Below, in pieces: positions 43,401-53,547 of a stretch of 64,000 bases of DNA. Every line of letters starts with the position of its first letter. Positions within the stretch are counted from its first letter, which is position 1. The translations under genes and the position numbers were made by a program. Origin of the DNA: Rhodoplanes sp. Z2-YC6860 (lineage in GTDB: Bacteria; Pseudomonadota; Alphaproteobacteria; Rhizobiales; Xanthobacteraceae). Location of the stretch: positions 6,656,029 through 6,720,028 of the forward strand of contig NZ_CP007440.1 in the NCBI RefSeq assembly GCF_001579845.1. The letters run 5' to 3'. The notes beneath the pieces are model-generated. The model did not search any database and was not told the origin of the DNA. It saw nothing but the letters and a program-made list of their open reading frames with translations.

Positions 43401-44327
43401 GTGACCAAATCCCAAGCCAAGCAGCAATCCGCCGCCGACGCCGGCTCCGAACCGACGTTCGTCGCGCGTCTCATCGCCGACGAGCACACCTCGCGGCGCA
43501 TCGCCGACCTTCTCTCGGAAAGCCTCGACCCGTCGGAGACCGCCTGCGCCGCCTTCGAGCAGCCGGATGGCCGCTGGCAGGTCGACGTGCATTTCCGCAA
43601 CCCGCCCGACGAAGCGAGCCTGCGCGAGATCGTGGCACTCGCCGGCGGCGAGGAGATCGCGCGCGCCGTCACGTTCGAGCGCGTCGCACCGCGCAACTGG
43701 GTCAAGGAAAGCCTGATCGGCCTGCGCCCGGTTGCCGCCGGCCGCTTCGTGGTGCATGGCGCGCACGATCGTGACCGCGTGCCGAGCCATTGCATCAGCA
43801 TCGAGATCGAAGCCGCGACCGCGTTCGGCACCGGCCATCACGGCACCACCCGCGGCTGCCTCTTGGCGCTCGATCATCTCGCGCGGCGCTATCGGCCGCG
43901 GCACATCCTCGACCTCGGCACCGGCTCCGGCATTCTGGCGATCGCGGCGGCCAAGCTCTTCCGTGTGCCGGTGCTCGCGACCGACATCGACGCGCGTTCG
44001 GCGCAAACCGCGCGCGACAACGCGCGGCTCAACGGCGTTGGCGCGTTCGTCACAGCGATTCATGCAGCCGACTTGCGCGCGCCGGAGATCATGAAGCGCG
44101 CGCCGTTCGATCTCGTGATGTCCAATATCCTGCTGCGGCCGCTGCAGCGGCTTGCCGCGCCGGTGGCGCGGCAGCTCGAACCCAATGCACGGATTATCCT
44201 GTCAGGAATCCTGAAGTCTCAGGCCAATGCGGCGCTCACCGCGTACCGGTCTCAAGGCCTGATGCTGGAGCGGTCTTTCCCGCTCGACGGCTGGTTCACG
44301 CCGGTCATGGTGGCGGCGAGCGGCTGA
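43401..44327 (+). CDS. prmA: Ribosomal protein L11 methyltransferase
   Basis: 308 residues from GTG 43401. C-terminal SAM domain: EAATAFGTGHHGTTRGCL, motif I LDLGTGSGILAIAAAKLF, an acidic ribose contact in ATDIDARSAQ and the SNILLRPL motif characteristic of PrmA. The N-terminal ~110 residues form the short L11-recognition domain typical of alphaproteobacteria. It methylates ribosomal protein L11 in the cytosol. In many Rhizobiales prmA is followed by an aminopeptidase P gene; here the M24 peptidase is 931 bases downstream. Confidence 0.93.
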   Translation: MTKSQAKQQSAADAGSEPTFVARLIADEHTSRRIADLLSESLDPSETACAAFEQPDGRWQVDVHFRNPPDEASLREIVALAGGEEIARAVTFERVAPRNWVKESLIGLRPVAAGRFVVHGAHDRDRVPSHCISIEIEAATAFGTGHHGTTRGCLLALDHLARRYRPRHILDLGTGSGILAIAAAKLFRVPVLATDIDARSAQTARDNARLNGVGAFVTAIHAADLRAPEIMKRAPFDLVMSNILLRPLQRLAAPVARQLEPNARIILSGILKSQANAALTAYRSQGLMLERSFPLDGWFTPVMVAASG

Positions 44328-44455
44328 GCGCGGCTGATCACGCGATGAGATTGCCGCATGTGCCACTCGGCCAACGTGTCGAGAAAGCGCAGAAACGCGC
44401 CGCGATCAGGCGAGGCCTCGTGTGAACTGGACGTTCCGACTGTCAAAGTAGCCAT
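44252..44455 (-). CDS. Possible small protein overlapping prmA 3' end
   Basis: 67 codons beginning MATLTVGTSSSHEASPDRGA and containing a basic helix (FLRFLDTLAEWHMRQSHRV). The latter vaguely resembles DUF1127-like helices. The last 76 bases overlap prmA antisense, where the sequence looks like a shadow of the methyltransferase. Either a real small gene or chance; evidence is weak. The rest of the prmA-to-44727 gap holds only the terminator at 44626-44669. Confidence 0.25.
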   Translation of the reverse strand: MATLTVGTSSSHEASPDRGAFLRFLDTLAEWHMRQSHRVISRAQPLAATMTGVNQPSSGKDRSSIRP

Positions 44456-44625
44456 GGGACGGGTCCCTGGACTGTTTCCGCATCTTCGCTCGGATCCCCG
44501 ACCTACCTGAGCTTGCACCCATAATAAGCGCTCGGGGTCCAATAAGCGCGGGCAATGGCGCATGGGTCCATTGCCCCTGCTGCATAATGTCGCACCTTAG
44601 CTAATAAAGCTCTGATCGACAAATT

Positions 44626-44669
44626 AAAAAACGGACATCACCCCGGCTGCTTGCAGCCCGGGGCGATGT
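44626..44669 (-). terminator. Rho-independent terminator
   Basis: Read on the minus strand: ACATC, one mismatch, CCCCGG-type stem around a CTGC/GCAG-topped loop, then GGTGATGT and a run of six T (44631-44626). It is 57 bases after the stop of the small minus-strand gene at 44727-44966. A strong, classical intrinsic terminator, one of few in the window. Confidence 0.85.
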
Positions 44670-44726
44670 GCACGTTCCCGTGTGAGAGCGGCACCCGGAG
44701 GAAGCGTGCCGCCCTGGCCGGGCGAA

Positions 44727-44966
44727 TCAGCGATTGAAGGGCAGCGAATCCTCGTTGCGCTCGTTCACCTTCCAGCCGGCCTGCTCCAGTTCGAAGGGAA
44801 GCATGACGCCGTGGCGCTTGAGCTCTTCGAACGCCTTGCGGCGGCGGGCTTCGATGAAAGCCTCATAAAGCCTGGCAAACAGACCCGGGCGGTTGGCAAT
44901 TGGCTTGCCGGCCGGCACGGCTTTGGTGCGAGCCACGGCGGCATTTTCATAAGTGGCAATGGACAT
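44727..44966 (-). CDS. Small conserved-looking hypothetical protein
   Basis: 79 residues from ATG 44964-44966, supported by AAGGAGTTCCCCC. Not recognised. The middle is a basic amphipathic helix (LFARLYEAFIEARRRKAFEEL) followed by KRHGVMLPFELEQAGWKV. No signal peptide or membrane span. A good ribosome-binding site and its own intrinsic terminator argue that it is real. The helix style recalls small alphaproteobacterial regulators such as DUF1127 proteins, but the match is not convincing. The 292-base gap after it (44967-45258) shows nothing else. Confidence 0.7.
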   Translation of the reverse strand: MSIATYENAAVARTKAVPAGKPIANRPGLFARLYEAFIEARRRKAFEELKRHGVMLPFELEQAGWKVNERNEDSLPFNR

Positions 44967-45258
44967 GGGGGAACTCCTTGTCGCCTGGAAAGACCGCAGG
45001 CGGATCCCCGGCCGCCCGTCTTTCTGCATTGCAACATAAGACGATTCGACTTTCGTCGGTAGCGCTGCGAATGCATGGCTCAGGACTTAAGCTACAATAA
45101 AACAACAACTAATTCAGATTTCTGATCCGGAGGATCAAATTGCGGAATGTATTTTCACAGAGCCAATATATTGCAATGCACACGAATACCCACAGGTCAG
45201 ATAGCCGCCTGCGTCCGACGCAATTGCCGCCCTCCAACCCGCCCCCTAGATTGCGGCC

Positions 45259-47094
45259 GTGATGTTCGAAGCCCGTTTTCAGTCGTTCGATGATCCCGCG
45301 CCGGCCCAAACCGGCCCTCGCGTCGAGGCCTTGCGGGCCGAGCTTGAGCGGCGCGGCCTCACCGGCTTCATCCTGCCGCGCGCCGACCGCCACCAGAACG
45401 AATACGTGCCGCCCTCCGAGGAGCGGCTGGCCTGGCTGACCGGCTTTTCCGGCTCGGCCGGCGTGGTCGTGGTGCTGGCCGACAAGGCCGCGCTGTTCGT
45501 CGACGGCCGCTATACGCTGCAGGCTGGCACCCAGGTCGACACCTCCATTTTCACCATCGTGCACAGCGGCGAGACCTCGCCGGAAAAGTGGCTCGGCCAG
45601 AACCTCCCGGCCGGCGCCAAGCTCGGTTACGACCCCTGGCTGCACACCGTCGACGGAGCTGAACGTCTTGGCCGCACGTGCACCGATGCCGGCGCAACCG
45701 CCGTGCCCGCCGAGCCCAACCCGGTCGACGCGATCTGGACCGATCGCCCCGCACCGCCGCTTGGCCCGGTGACGCTGCATGAATTCCGCTACGCCGGCGA
45801 ATATGCGAGCAACAAGCTCAACCGGATCCGCACCGAGATCGCAAACCTGCGCGCCGACGCGCTGGTGATCTCCGATCCGCATGCGGTGGCCTGGACCTTC
45901 AACATCCGCGGCTCCGACGTGCAGCACACGCCGCTGCCGCTCGCCTTCGCGATCGTGCCGCAGGAGGGCAAGCCGTCGCTCTACGTCGACAGCGCCAAGC
46001 TCAGCAACGCGGTGCGCCACCAGTTGGAAGAGATCGCCGCCATCCGCGAGCCCGCCGATTTCATCCGTGAGCTCACGGCGCTTGGCGTGGTCGGCAAGAC
46101 CGTGCGGCTCGATCAGGCGACCGCCGCGGACGCGCTCGCCCGCATCGTCACGACGTCCGGCGGCAAGGTGACGCGCGGCACCGATCCGATCGCGATGATG
46201 AAGGCGGTGAAGAACCCGGTCGAGATCGAGGGCGCGCGCGAGGCGCATCTGCGCGACGGCGTGGCGGTGACGCGCTTCCTCGCCTGGCTCGAGCGCGAGG
46301 CGTCCAAGGGCGAGCTCACCGAAATCGCCGCGGTCGAGGCGCTGGAAAGCTTCCGCCGCGACACCGGACTTCTGAAAGACGTGTCGTTTCCTTCGATCTC
46401 GGGCACGGGTCCCGATGGCGCCATCGTGCACTATCGCGTGACGCGCGGGACCAACCGCGCGATTGCGCCCGGCGAACTGTTCCTGATCGACTCGGGCGGT
46501 CAATACGAGGACGGCACCACCGACATCACCCGCACGGTCGCAATCGGCGAACCCAGCGACGAAATGCGCGAGCGTTTCACGCTGGTGCTCAAGGGCCATA
46601 TCGCGCTCGCCCGCGCGGTGTTCCCCGACGGTATCTCCGGGGCGCAGCTTGATCCGTTCGCGCGGCAATATCTGTGGGCCGCAGGCCTCGACTTCGACCA
46701 CGGCACCGGCCACGGCGTCGGCAGCTATCTGTCGGTGCACGAGGGGCCGGCGCGCATCTCCAAGCTCGGCAACACGCCGCTCAAGCGCGGCATGATCCTG
46801 TCGAACGAGCCCGGCTACTACAAAGCCGGCGCATACGGCATCCGCATCGAAAACCTCGTGCTGGTGGTGGAAGGGCCGAAGGTCGAAGGCGCCGAAAAGC
46901 CGCTCAACACCTTCGAGACGCTGACACTCGTGCCGATCGACCGGCGGCTGATCGAGATGTCGATGCTCACTTACGACGAGATTTCCTGGATCGAGATCTA
47001 TCACGCCAAGGTCGCCGCGGCCCTGATGCCGCTGGTCGATGACGCGACGCGCCTCTGGCTTGCCGCCGCCACCCTGCCGCTTGGGCAGGGCTAG
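45259..47094 (+). CDS. Aminopeptidase P family Xaa-Pro peptidase (M24B)
   Basis: 611 residues, the length of the eukaryote-like three-domain aminopeptidase P. Two creatinase-N-like domains precede the pita-bread domain. All five metal ligands are visible: Asp in LIDSGGQYEDG, Asp in TTDITRT, His in GHGVGSYLSVHEGP, Glu in ILSNEPGYYKAG and Glu in GIRIENLVLVV. It removes N-terminal residues ahead of proline in the cytosol. GTG 45259 and ATG 45262 are both possible starts. Its stop overlaps the start of the MFS gene by one base. Confidence 0.93.
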   Translation: MMFEARFQSFDDPAPAQTGPRVEALRAELERRGLTGFILPRADRHQNEYVPPSEERLAWLTGFSGSAGVVVVLADKAALFVDGRYTLQAGTQVDTSIFTIVHSGETSPEKWLGQNLPAGAKLGYDPWLHTVDGAERLGRTCTDAGATAVPAEPNPVDAIWTDRPAPPLGPVTLHEFRYAGEYASNKLNRIRTEIANLRADALVISDPHAVAWTFNIRGSDVQHTPLPLAFAIVPQEGKPSLYVDSAKLSNAVRHQLEEIAAIREPADFIRELTALGVVGKTVRLDQATAADALARIVTTSGGKVTRGTDPIAMMKAVKNPVEIEGAREAHLRDGVAVTRFLAWLEREASKGELTEIAAVEALESFRRDTGLLKDVSFPSISGTGPDGAIVHYRVTRGTNRAIAPGELFLIDSGGQYEDGTTDITRTVAIGEPSDEMRERFTLVLKGHIALARAVFPDGISGAQLDPFARQYLWAAGLDFDHGTGHGVGSYLSVHEGPARISKLGNTPLKRGMILSNEPGYYKAGAYGIRIENLVLVVEGPKVEGAEKPLNTFETLTLVPIDRRLIEMSMLTYDEISWIEIYHAKVAAALMPLVDDATRLWLAAATLPLGQG

Positions 47095-48320
47095 TGGACG
47101 ACCAGGCCGCACGACAACTGCACAACCATCCCCGGACCGAGCGCACGCCCTGGGGCTTGTTGCTGCTGCTGATGGCGCTGACCTCGATCGGCCCCACCAC
47201 GCTCAACATCGTGGTGCCGGCGCTGCCGACGCTCGCCAAGCGGCTGGCCGCCGATGGCGGCACCGTCCAGCTCATCGTTTCGATCTATCTGCTGGCGATG
47301 GCGGCCGGACAGTTGCTGATGGGCTCGCTGTCCGACCGCTTCGGCCGGCGGCCGGTGCTGATCGCGGCCCTGTTGGTCACCGCCTGCGCCAGCGTCAGTG
47401 CCGTGCTGATTTCCACGGTCCAGAGTCTGATCGTGGCGCGCGTGCTTCAGGCGATCGGCGCATCGGCCGGCGTCGTCGTCAGCCGCGCCATCATCCGCGA
47501 CCTGTTCGATCGGAACCGCGCGGCCTCGACACTGGGCCTCGTCGCGACCGTCATGGCGGTGGTGCCGACATTGAGTCCGCTGATCGGCGGCCTCCTGGAA
47601 ACCGGTTTCGGCTGGGAGGCGATCTTCATCTTTACCGCAGTCACGTCGGCGTTGGCCGTGACATGGGCCGCAATCACGCTGCCCGAGACACGCGGTCTCA
47701 ACGCGCCGCAGGGCGCGCGTCAGGGTTTCTTCCGCGATCTCGCCCAGCTCGCGCAAAGCGCCCGCTTCTCGGGCTATGTGCTGGCTGGAGCCTTCGGGTC
47801 CGCGACGTTCTACGCATTCCTGGGCGGTGGCGCCCATGTCGTGATCACGCTGATGGCGCGCTCGCCGGCCGAGTACGGCATTTGGTTCGCGATGTCGTCG
47901 ATCGGCTACATCGCCGGCAATTTCATCTCGTCGCGCCTGTCGGGGCGCTACGGCATCCATCGGATGATCTGGTCGGGCATCATCGTCGAAGTTGTCGGCG
48001 TGACGCTGTCGACCGTGCTCACGGCCTTCGCGCTGCATTGGGGCCCGTTCATCGTATTCGTGCCGCAGATGATCGTGAATCTCGGCAACGGCCTGTTGCT
48101 GCCCGGCGCGATCGCAGGCGCCGTCAGCGTGCGGCCGCAGGCGGCCGGCACCGCGGCCGGCATCACCGGTTTCACCCAGATGGCGCTCGGCGCCTTGATC
48201 GCGCAATACGCCGGGACATTGATGGCCGGGGCGCCGAGCGCGCTGCCGCTGTCGTTCCTGATGAACGCGCTGGTCGCCGTGCTTGTGATCAGCTTTGCGG
48301 CTTTGGTGCGCCGCCCCTGA
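47094..48320 (+). CDS. Bcr/CflA-type multidrug efflux MFS transporter
   Basis: 408 residues from GTG 47094, sharing one base with the previous stop. Twelve membrane spans; motif A is MGSLSDRFGRRPVLIAALL and antiporter motif C appears in span 5 as VATVMAVVPTLSPLIGG. Its early segment TLNIVVPALPTLAKRL fits the Bcr/CflA group, which exports drugs such as bicyclomycin and sulphonamides. Substrate unknown. Co-transcribed with the aminopeptidase gene. Confidence 0.9.
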   Translation: MDDQAARQLHNHPRTERTPWGLLLLLMALTSIGPTTLNIVVPALPTLAKRLAADGGTVQLIVSIYLLAMAAGQLLMGSLSDRFGRRPVLIAALLVTACASVSAVLISTVQSLIVARVLQAIGASAGVVVSRAIIRDLFDRNRAASTLGLVATVMAVVPTLSPLIGGLLETGFGWEAIFIFTAVTSALAVTWAAITLPETRGLNAPQGARQGFFRDLAQLAQSARFSGYVLAGAFGSATFYAFLGGGAHVVITLMARSPAEYGIWFAMSSIGYIAGNFISSRLSGRYGIHRMIWSGIIVEVVGVTLSTVLTAFALHWGPFIVFVPQMIVNLGNGLLLPGAIAGAVSVRPQAAGTAAGITGFTQMALGALIAQYAGTLMAGAPSALPLSFLMNALVAVLVISFAALVRRP

Positions 48321-48380
48321 ACGGACTTCCCGTTCGCACGAGGTGCGGTCTATTCTCGTGCAAAATTCAGGGAGGACACC

Positions 48381-49427
48381 ATGTTGCGGGGCATTGCCGG
48401 CCGTCTCGTGCTGGCTTCGATCGCGGTCGCGCTGCTGCCGTTTCACGCACGCGGCGAAACGCTCGCCGAGCTCTATGAAAAGGCCAAGGCCGACAAGGAA
48501 ATCGTGTTCTATTCCGGCGGGCCCGCCGCGCCGCATGAGAGCCGCGCCAAGCTGTTCATGCAGCAATATCCCGGCATCGAGGTGAAGGTGACGGGCGGTT
48601 TCAGCAACGTGCTGAACGCCGAGATCGAAAAGCAGATGGCGGCAAAGCGACTTGCCGTCGACATGGCGTTCTTCCAGACCGTGCAGGATTTCGTGACCTG
48701 GAAGCAGCAGGGCAAGCTCATGAGCTTCAGGCCCGACGGCTTCGAGCAGATCTATCCGAACTTCAAGGACCCGGACGGCGCCTACATGTCGTTCAGCGCC
48801 AATGCGCTGACTTATGCGTACAACACCGCGGCCGTGAAGCCAGAGGATGCGCCGAAATCGGCGCTGGATTTCCTGAAGCCGATGTTCGCGGGCAAGCTCA
48901 TCACCTGCTATCCGGCCGACGACGATGCGACGCTCTACCTGTTTCACATCATCATCCAGAAATACGGCTGGAACTGGATGACCAAATACACCGCCAACAA
49001 GCCGAACTATGTGCAAGGCCACCTGCCGGTCGCCCGCAGTGTGGCGACGGGCGAGAACATCGCCACGTTCGATGCATCGTCGTCGGTGTGGGAGTTCCGC
49101 CGCCAGGGCAAGCTCGACGTGGTGTGGTCGGGCGAGGACGAAACTCCGGTGTTCACGCTGACCGGCGGCATCTTCAAGGACGCGCCGCATCCCAACGCGG
49201 CGAAGCTTTATATGACGTGGTTCCTGGCGAAAGAGCAGCAGAGCCGCGTCGGCTCGTTCTCGTCGCGGCAGGACGTTGCGCCGCCCGAGGGATTCAAGCC
49301 GCTGACGTCGTACAAGATCGCGAACAACTATCGCGAGTTCATGGTCGACGAGAAGCTGATCGAGAGTTTGCGCAAGCGGATGGAGGGATTCACCGGCCCT
49401 GTCGTGAATAAAGGCGGTGTTCGTTGA
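48381..49427 (+). CDS. Extracellular solute-binding protein, iron/polyamine type
   Basis: 348 residues with signal peptide (LVLASIAVALLPFHARG). Mature segments KEIVFYSGGPAAPHES, YPGIEVKVTGGFSNVLNAEI, and ENIATFDASSSVWEFRRQG fit the SBP_bac_1/6 family that includes FbpA- and PotD-like receptors. The tyrosines used by FbpA for iron were not identified, so a carboxylate or polyamine ligand is equally possible. Start supported by AGGGAGGACACC. No ABC permease follows; a composite repeat terminates the region. Confidence 0.85.
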   Translation: MLRGIAGRLVLASIAVALLPFHARGETLAELYEKAKADKEIVFYSGGPAAPHESRAKLFMQQYPGIEVKVTGGFSNVLNAEIEKQMAAKRLAVDMAFFQTVQDFVTWKQQGKLMSFRPDGFEQIYPNFKDPDGAYMSFSANALTYAYNTAAVKPEDAPKSALDFLKPMFAGKLITCYPADDDATLYLFHIIIQKYGWNWMTKYTANKPNYVQGHLPVARSVATGENIATFDASSSVWEFRRQGKLDVVWSGEDETPVFTLTGGIFKDAPHPNAAKLYMTWFLAKEQQSRVGSFSSRQDVAPPEGFKPLTSYKIANNYREFMVDEKLIESLRKRMEGFTGPVVNKGGVR

Positions 49428-49438
49428 ATCCACCGACG

Positions 49439-49524
49439 TCATGGCCGGGCTTGTCCCGGCCATCTCGATTGGGTGGGCACTGTGCCTCCCTAAACGAGAT
49501 GCCCGGCACAAGGCCGGGCATGAC
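49439..49524. repeat. Composite palindromic repeat, copy C (arms exchanged)
   Basis: Left hairpin ATGGCCGGG/CCCGGCCAT, core GGGTGGGCACTGTGCCTCCCTAA, right hairpin ATGCCCGGC/GCCGGGCAT. Relative to copy B at 24318-24403 the two outer hairpins are swapped while the core keeps its orientation. Sits between convergent genes 12 bases after the binding-protein stop and 32 bases from the end of ligA. Confidence 0.85.
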
Positions 49525-49556
49525 AGTGGAGTTTGATGCGGCTTACACGACAATGG

Positions 49557-51731
<2,175 letters not shown>

Positions 51732-51844
51732 TCACGAGCCGCGTCTTCCCGCAACCCCGATTGCGGAAGGCCTGTTCCGGGCCTAGGCTTGCGGCCAGCC
51801 GGAAATTTTCCGCGCGCAAGACGACAATATTTGGGAGGACTGCG

Positions 51845-52954
51845 ATGACCGCCCTGCCCCGTATTCTGGCGTGTGCGTGCTTTGCCATGGGCTGCGCGTC
51901 GGCTCTGACGCCGCTTTCCGCCTCCGCGGATACCGTTCGCATCTATGTGACCAACAGCGCCGGCGACAGCGTCCACGTCATCGACCCGGCCACCAACAAG
52001 GTGGTCCAGACCTTCCGCGGCCCCGAGGCCATGCACGGCATCAACTTCTCGCCGGATGGCGCGCGCGTCTACATCAGCAACGAGGAAGCCTCGACGCTCG
52101 ATGTCTTCGACCGCAAGACCGGCAAACAGATCAAGCAGATCCCGCTTTCGAACCGGCCGAACAACATCGCGGTGGCGAAAGACGGTCGCATCGTGGTCGG
52201 CATCGCCCGCGGCGAAGGCGCACTCGACATCGTCGATCCGGTGAGCCTCACCGTGAAGAAGAGCGTGCCGGTGCATGGCCGCCTGCACAACGTCTATGTC
52301 ACGCCAGACCAGAAATACGTCATCACCGGCGCAATCCGCGAAGCGATCCTCACGGTGATCGATCTCGCCACCGAGCAGGTCGCCTGGGAGCTGAAGCTGA
52401 GCGGCGGCGTCCGGCCGATGACCATCGAGACCAACCCGGACGGCTCGACCAGGCGCATCTTCGCCCAGCTCTCCGACCTCAACGGCTTTGCCGTGGTGGA
52501 CTTTGCGGAGAAGAAAGAGGTTGCCCGGATCGAATTGCCGAAGCCCAAGGCGGAGTTCGAGATGGACGGCGGCCGCAACTCCGCGCCGTCGCACGGCATC
52601 GGCGTCACGCCGGACATGAAGACGCTGTGGGTCACCAGCATCCCGAACAACGCCGTGTACGTCTATTCGCTGGCGGACCTGAAGATGGTCGGCGAGGTGG
52701 CGCTGCCGGCGCTGAAGATGCCGGGTCATGACGCGATCTCTTCGGTCGCCAACTGGGTCACGATGACGCCGGACAGCAAGACGGTTTACGTCTCCAACGC
52801 CGGCATGCGCGCGGTCACCGCGATCGACGTGCCGTCGATGAAGGTGAAGGCTGTGGTCCGCGTCGGCGAGGTGCCGAAGCGGATCAACACACTGGTGATA
52901 CCAAGCGGCTCCGCCGCTAGTTCTTCTTCGGGCCGGAGAGCGTCGCTCCATTGA
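51845..52954 (+). CDS. Exported YncE-like seven-bladed propeller
   Basis: 369 residues from ATG 51845 (GGGAGGACTGCG upstream) with signal peptide ending PLSASA. Repeated blade motifs: IYVTNSAGDSVHVIDPATNK, VYISNEEASTLDVFD, VYVSNAGMRAVTAIDVPS. The 40-residue YVTN-type repeat is typical of surface and quinoprotein-associated propellers. The C-terminal ~12 codons overlap the 3' end of the convergent cytochrome gene by 38 bases. It may be a scaffold or ligand-binding protein. Confidence 0.85.
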   Translation: MTALPRILACACFAMGCASALTPLSASADTVRIYVTNSAGDSVHVIDPATNKVVQTFRGPEAMHGINFSPDGARVYISNEEASTLDVFDRKTGKQIKQIPLSNRPNNIAVAKDGRIVVGIARGEGALDIVDPVSLTVKKSVPVHGRLHNVYVTPDQKYVITGAIREAILTVIDLATEQVAWELKLSGGVRPMTIETNPDGSTRRIFAQLSDLNGFAVVDFAEKKEVARIELPKPKAEFEMDGGRNSAPSHGIGVTPDMKTLWVTSIPNNAVYVYSLADLKMVGEVALPALKMPGHDAISSVANWVTMTPDSKTVYVSNAGMRAVTAIDVPSMKVKAVVRVGEVPKRINTLVIPSGSAASSSSGRRASLH

Positions 52955-53375
52955 CCCAGGCGGCGATGGTCTTCCAGTCCGGGTCCTTGGTGGACTCGAA
53001 CTGACGGCCGCCGGAGTGGAACACATCGCCGCCGCCTTCGGGCGCGAGCGGATGCATCAGCAGCCGGCTCACCATCGGCTGGCCTGGCGTGACGAGCTTC
53101 GACACCGCCTCGTAGTTCTGCCGCGACTGCTCGTCGGTCCAGCCTTTTGCGCCCTGTGGCCGGGGCTGAAGCTTCAGAAAGTTATTCGACTCCGAGTGAC
53201 ACACCACGCAGCGGGTGTGGGCGGGCTTCTTTCGGAGGAAGATCGGCTCGACGCGTGCCTTGTAGAACGCATAGTCCAGCTCCGGCGCCGGTTTTGGTTG
53301 CGCGCCGAGCTGGCTCGACGCGATGACGAGACACGACACGGTAAAAACCAAAGTCAAAGCCTGGCGGCGGATCAT
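52917..53375 (-). CDS. Periplasmic c-type cytochrome-like protein
   Basis: 152 residues from ATG 53373-53375 (GGGAGGAAGTG ahead), signal peptide VFTVSCLVIASSQLGA. One haem site CVVCHS; the preceding YKARVEPIFLRKKP and the following QNYEAVSKLVTPGQP pattern resemble the cytochrome domains of planctomycete-type proteins (PSD1-like). The end DWKTIAAWVNG is typical of haem-c domains. It overlaps the propeller gene tail to tail and is divergent from the FMN-oxidase gene, and could accept its electrons. Confidence 0.8.
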   Translation of the reverse strand: MIRRQALTLVFTVSCLVIASSQLGAQPKPAPELDYAFYKARVEPIFLRKKPAHTRCVVCHSESNNFLKLQPRPQGAKGWTDEQSRQNYEAVSKLVTPGQPMVSRLLMHPLAPEGGGDVFHSGGRQFESTKDPDWKTIAAWVNGATLSGPKKN

Positions 53376-53547
53376 CACTTCCTCCCAGCATGTGCTTATT
53401 GTTTGAGCTGAGCGTAGCAGAGCAGCCATGACACTGCGATGGCCACGAAGCCTGTTTCAATCCGCCGGACGTGAGGTATAGCATCGACTTGAAGGTCGAC
53501 GGCCGGATAACGGCCGCGACCGCGAGTCAATTTGGGGAGGTCTTTTC

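Noticed and set aside
47091-49553. An 820-codon minus-strand open frame
   Set aside because: Antisense to the MFS and binding-protein genes, with typical Arg/His-rich shadow composition.
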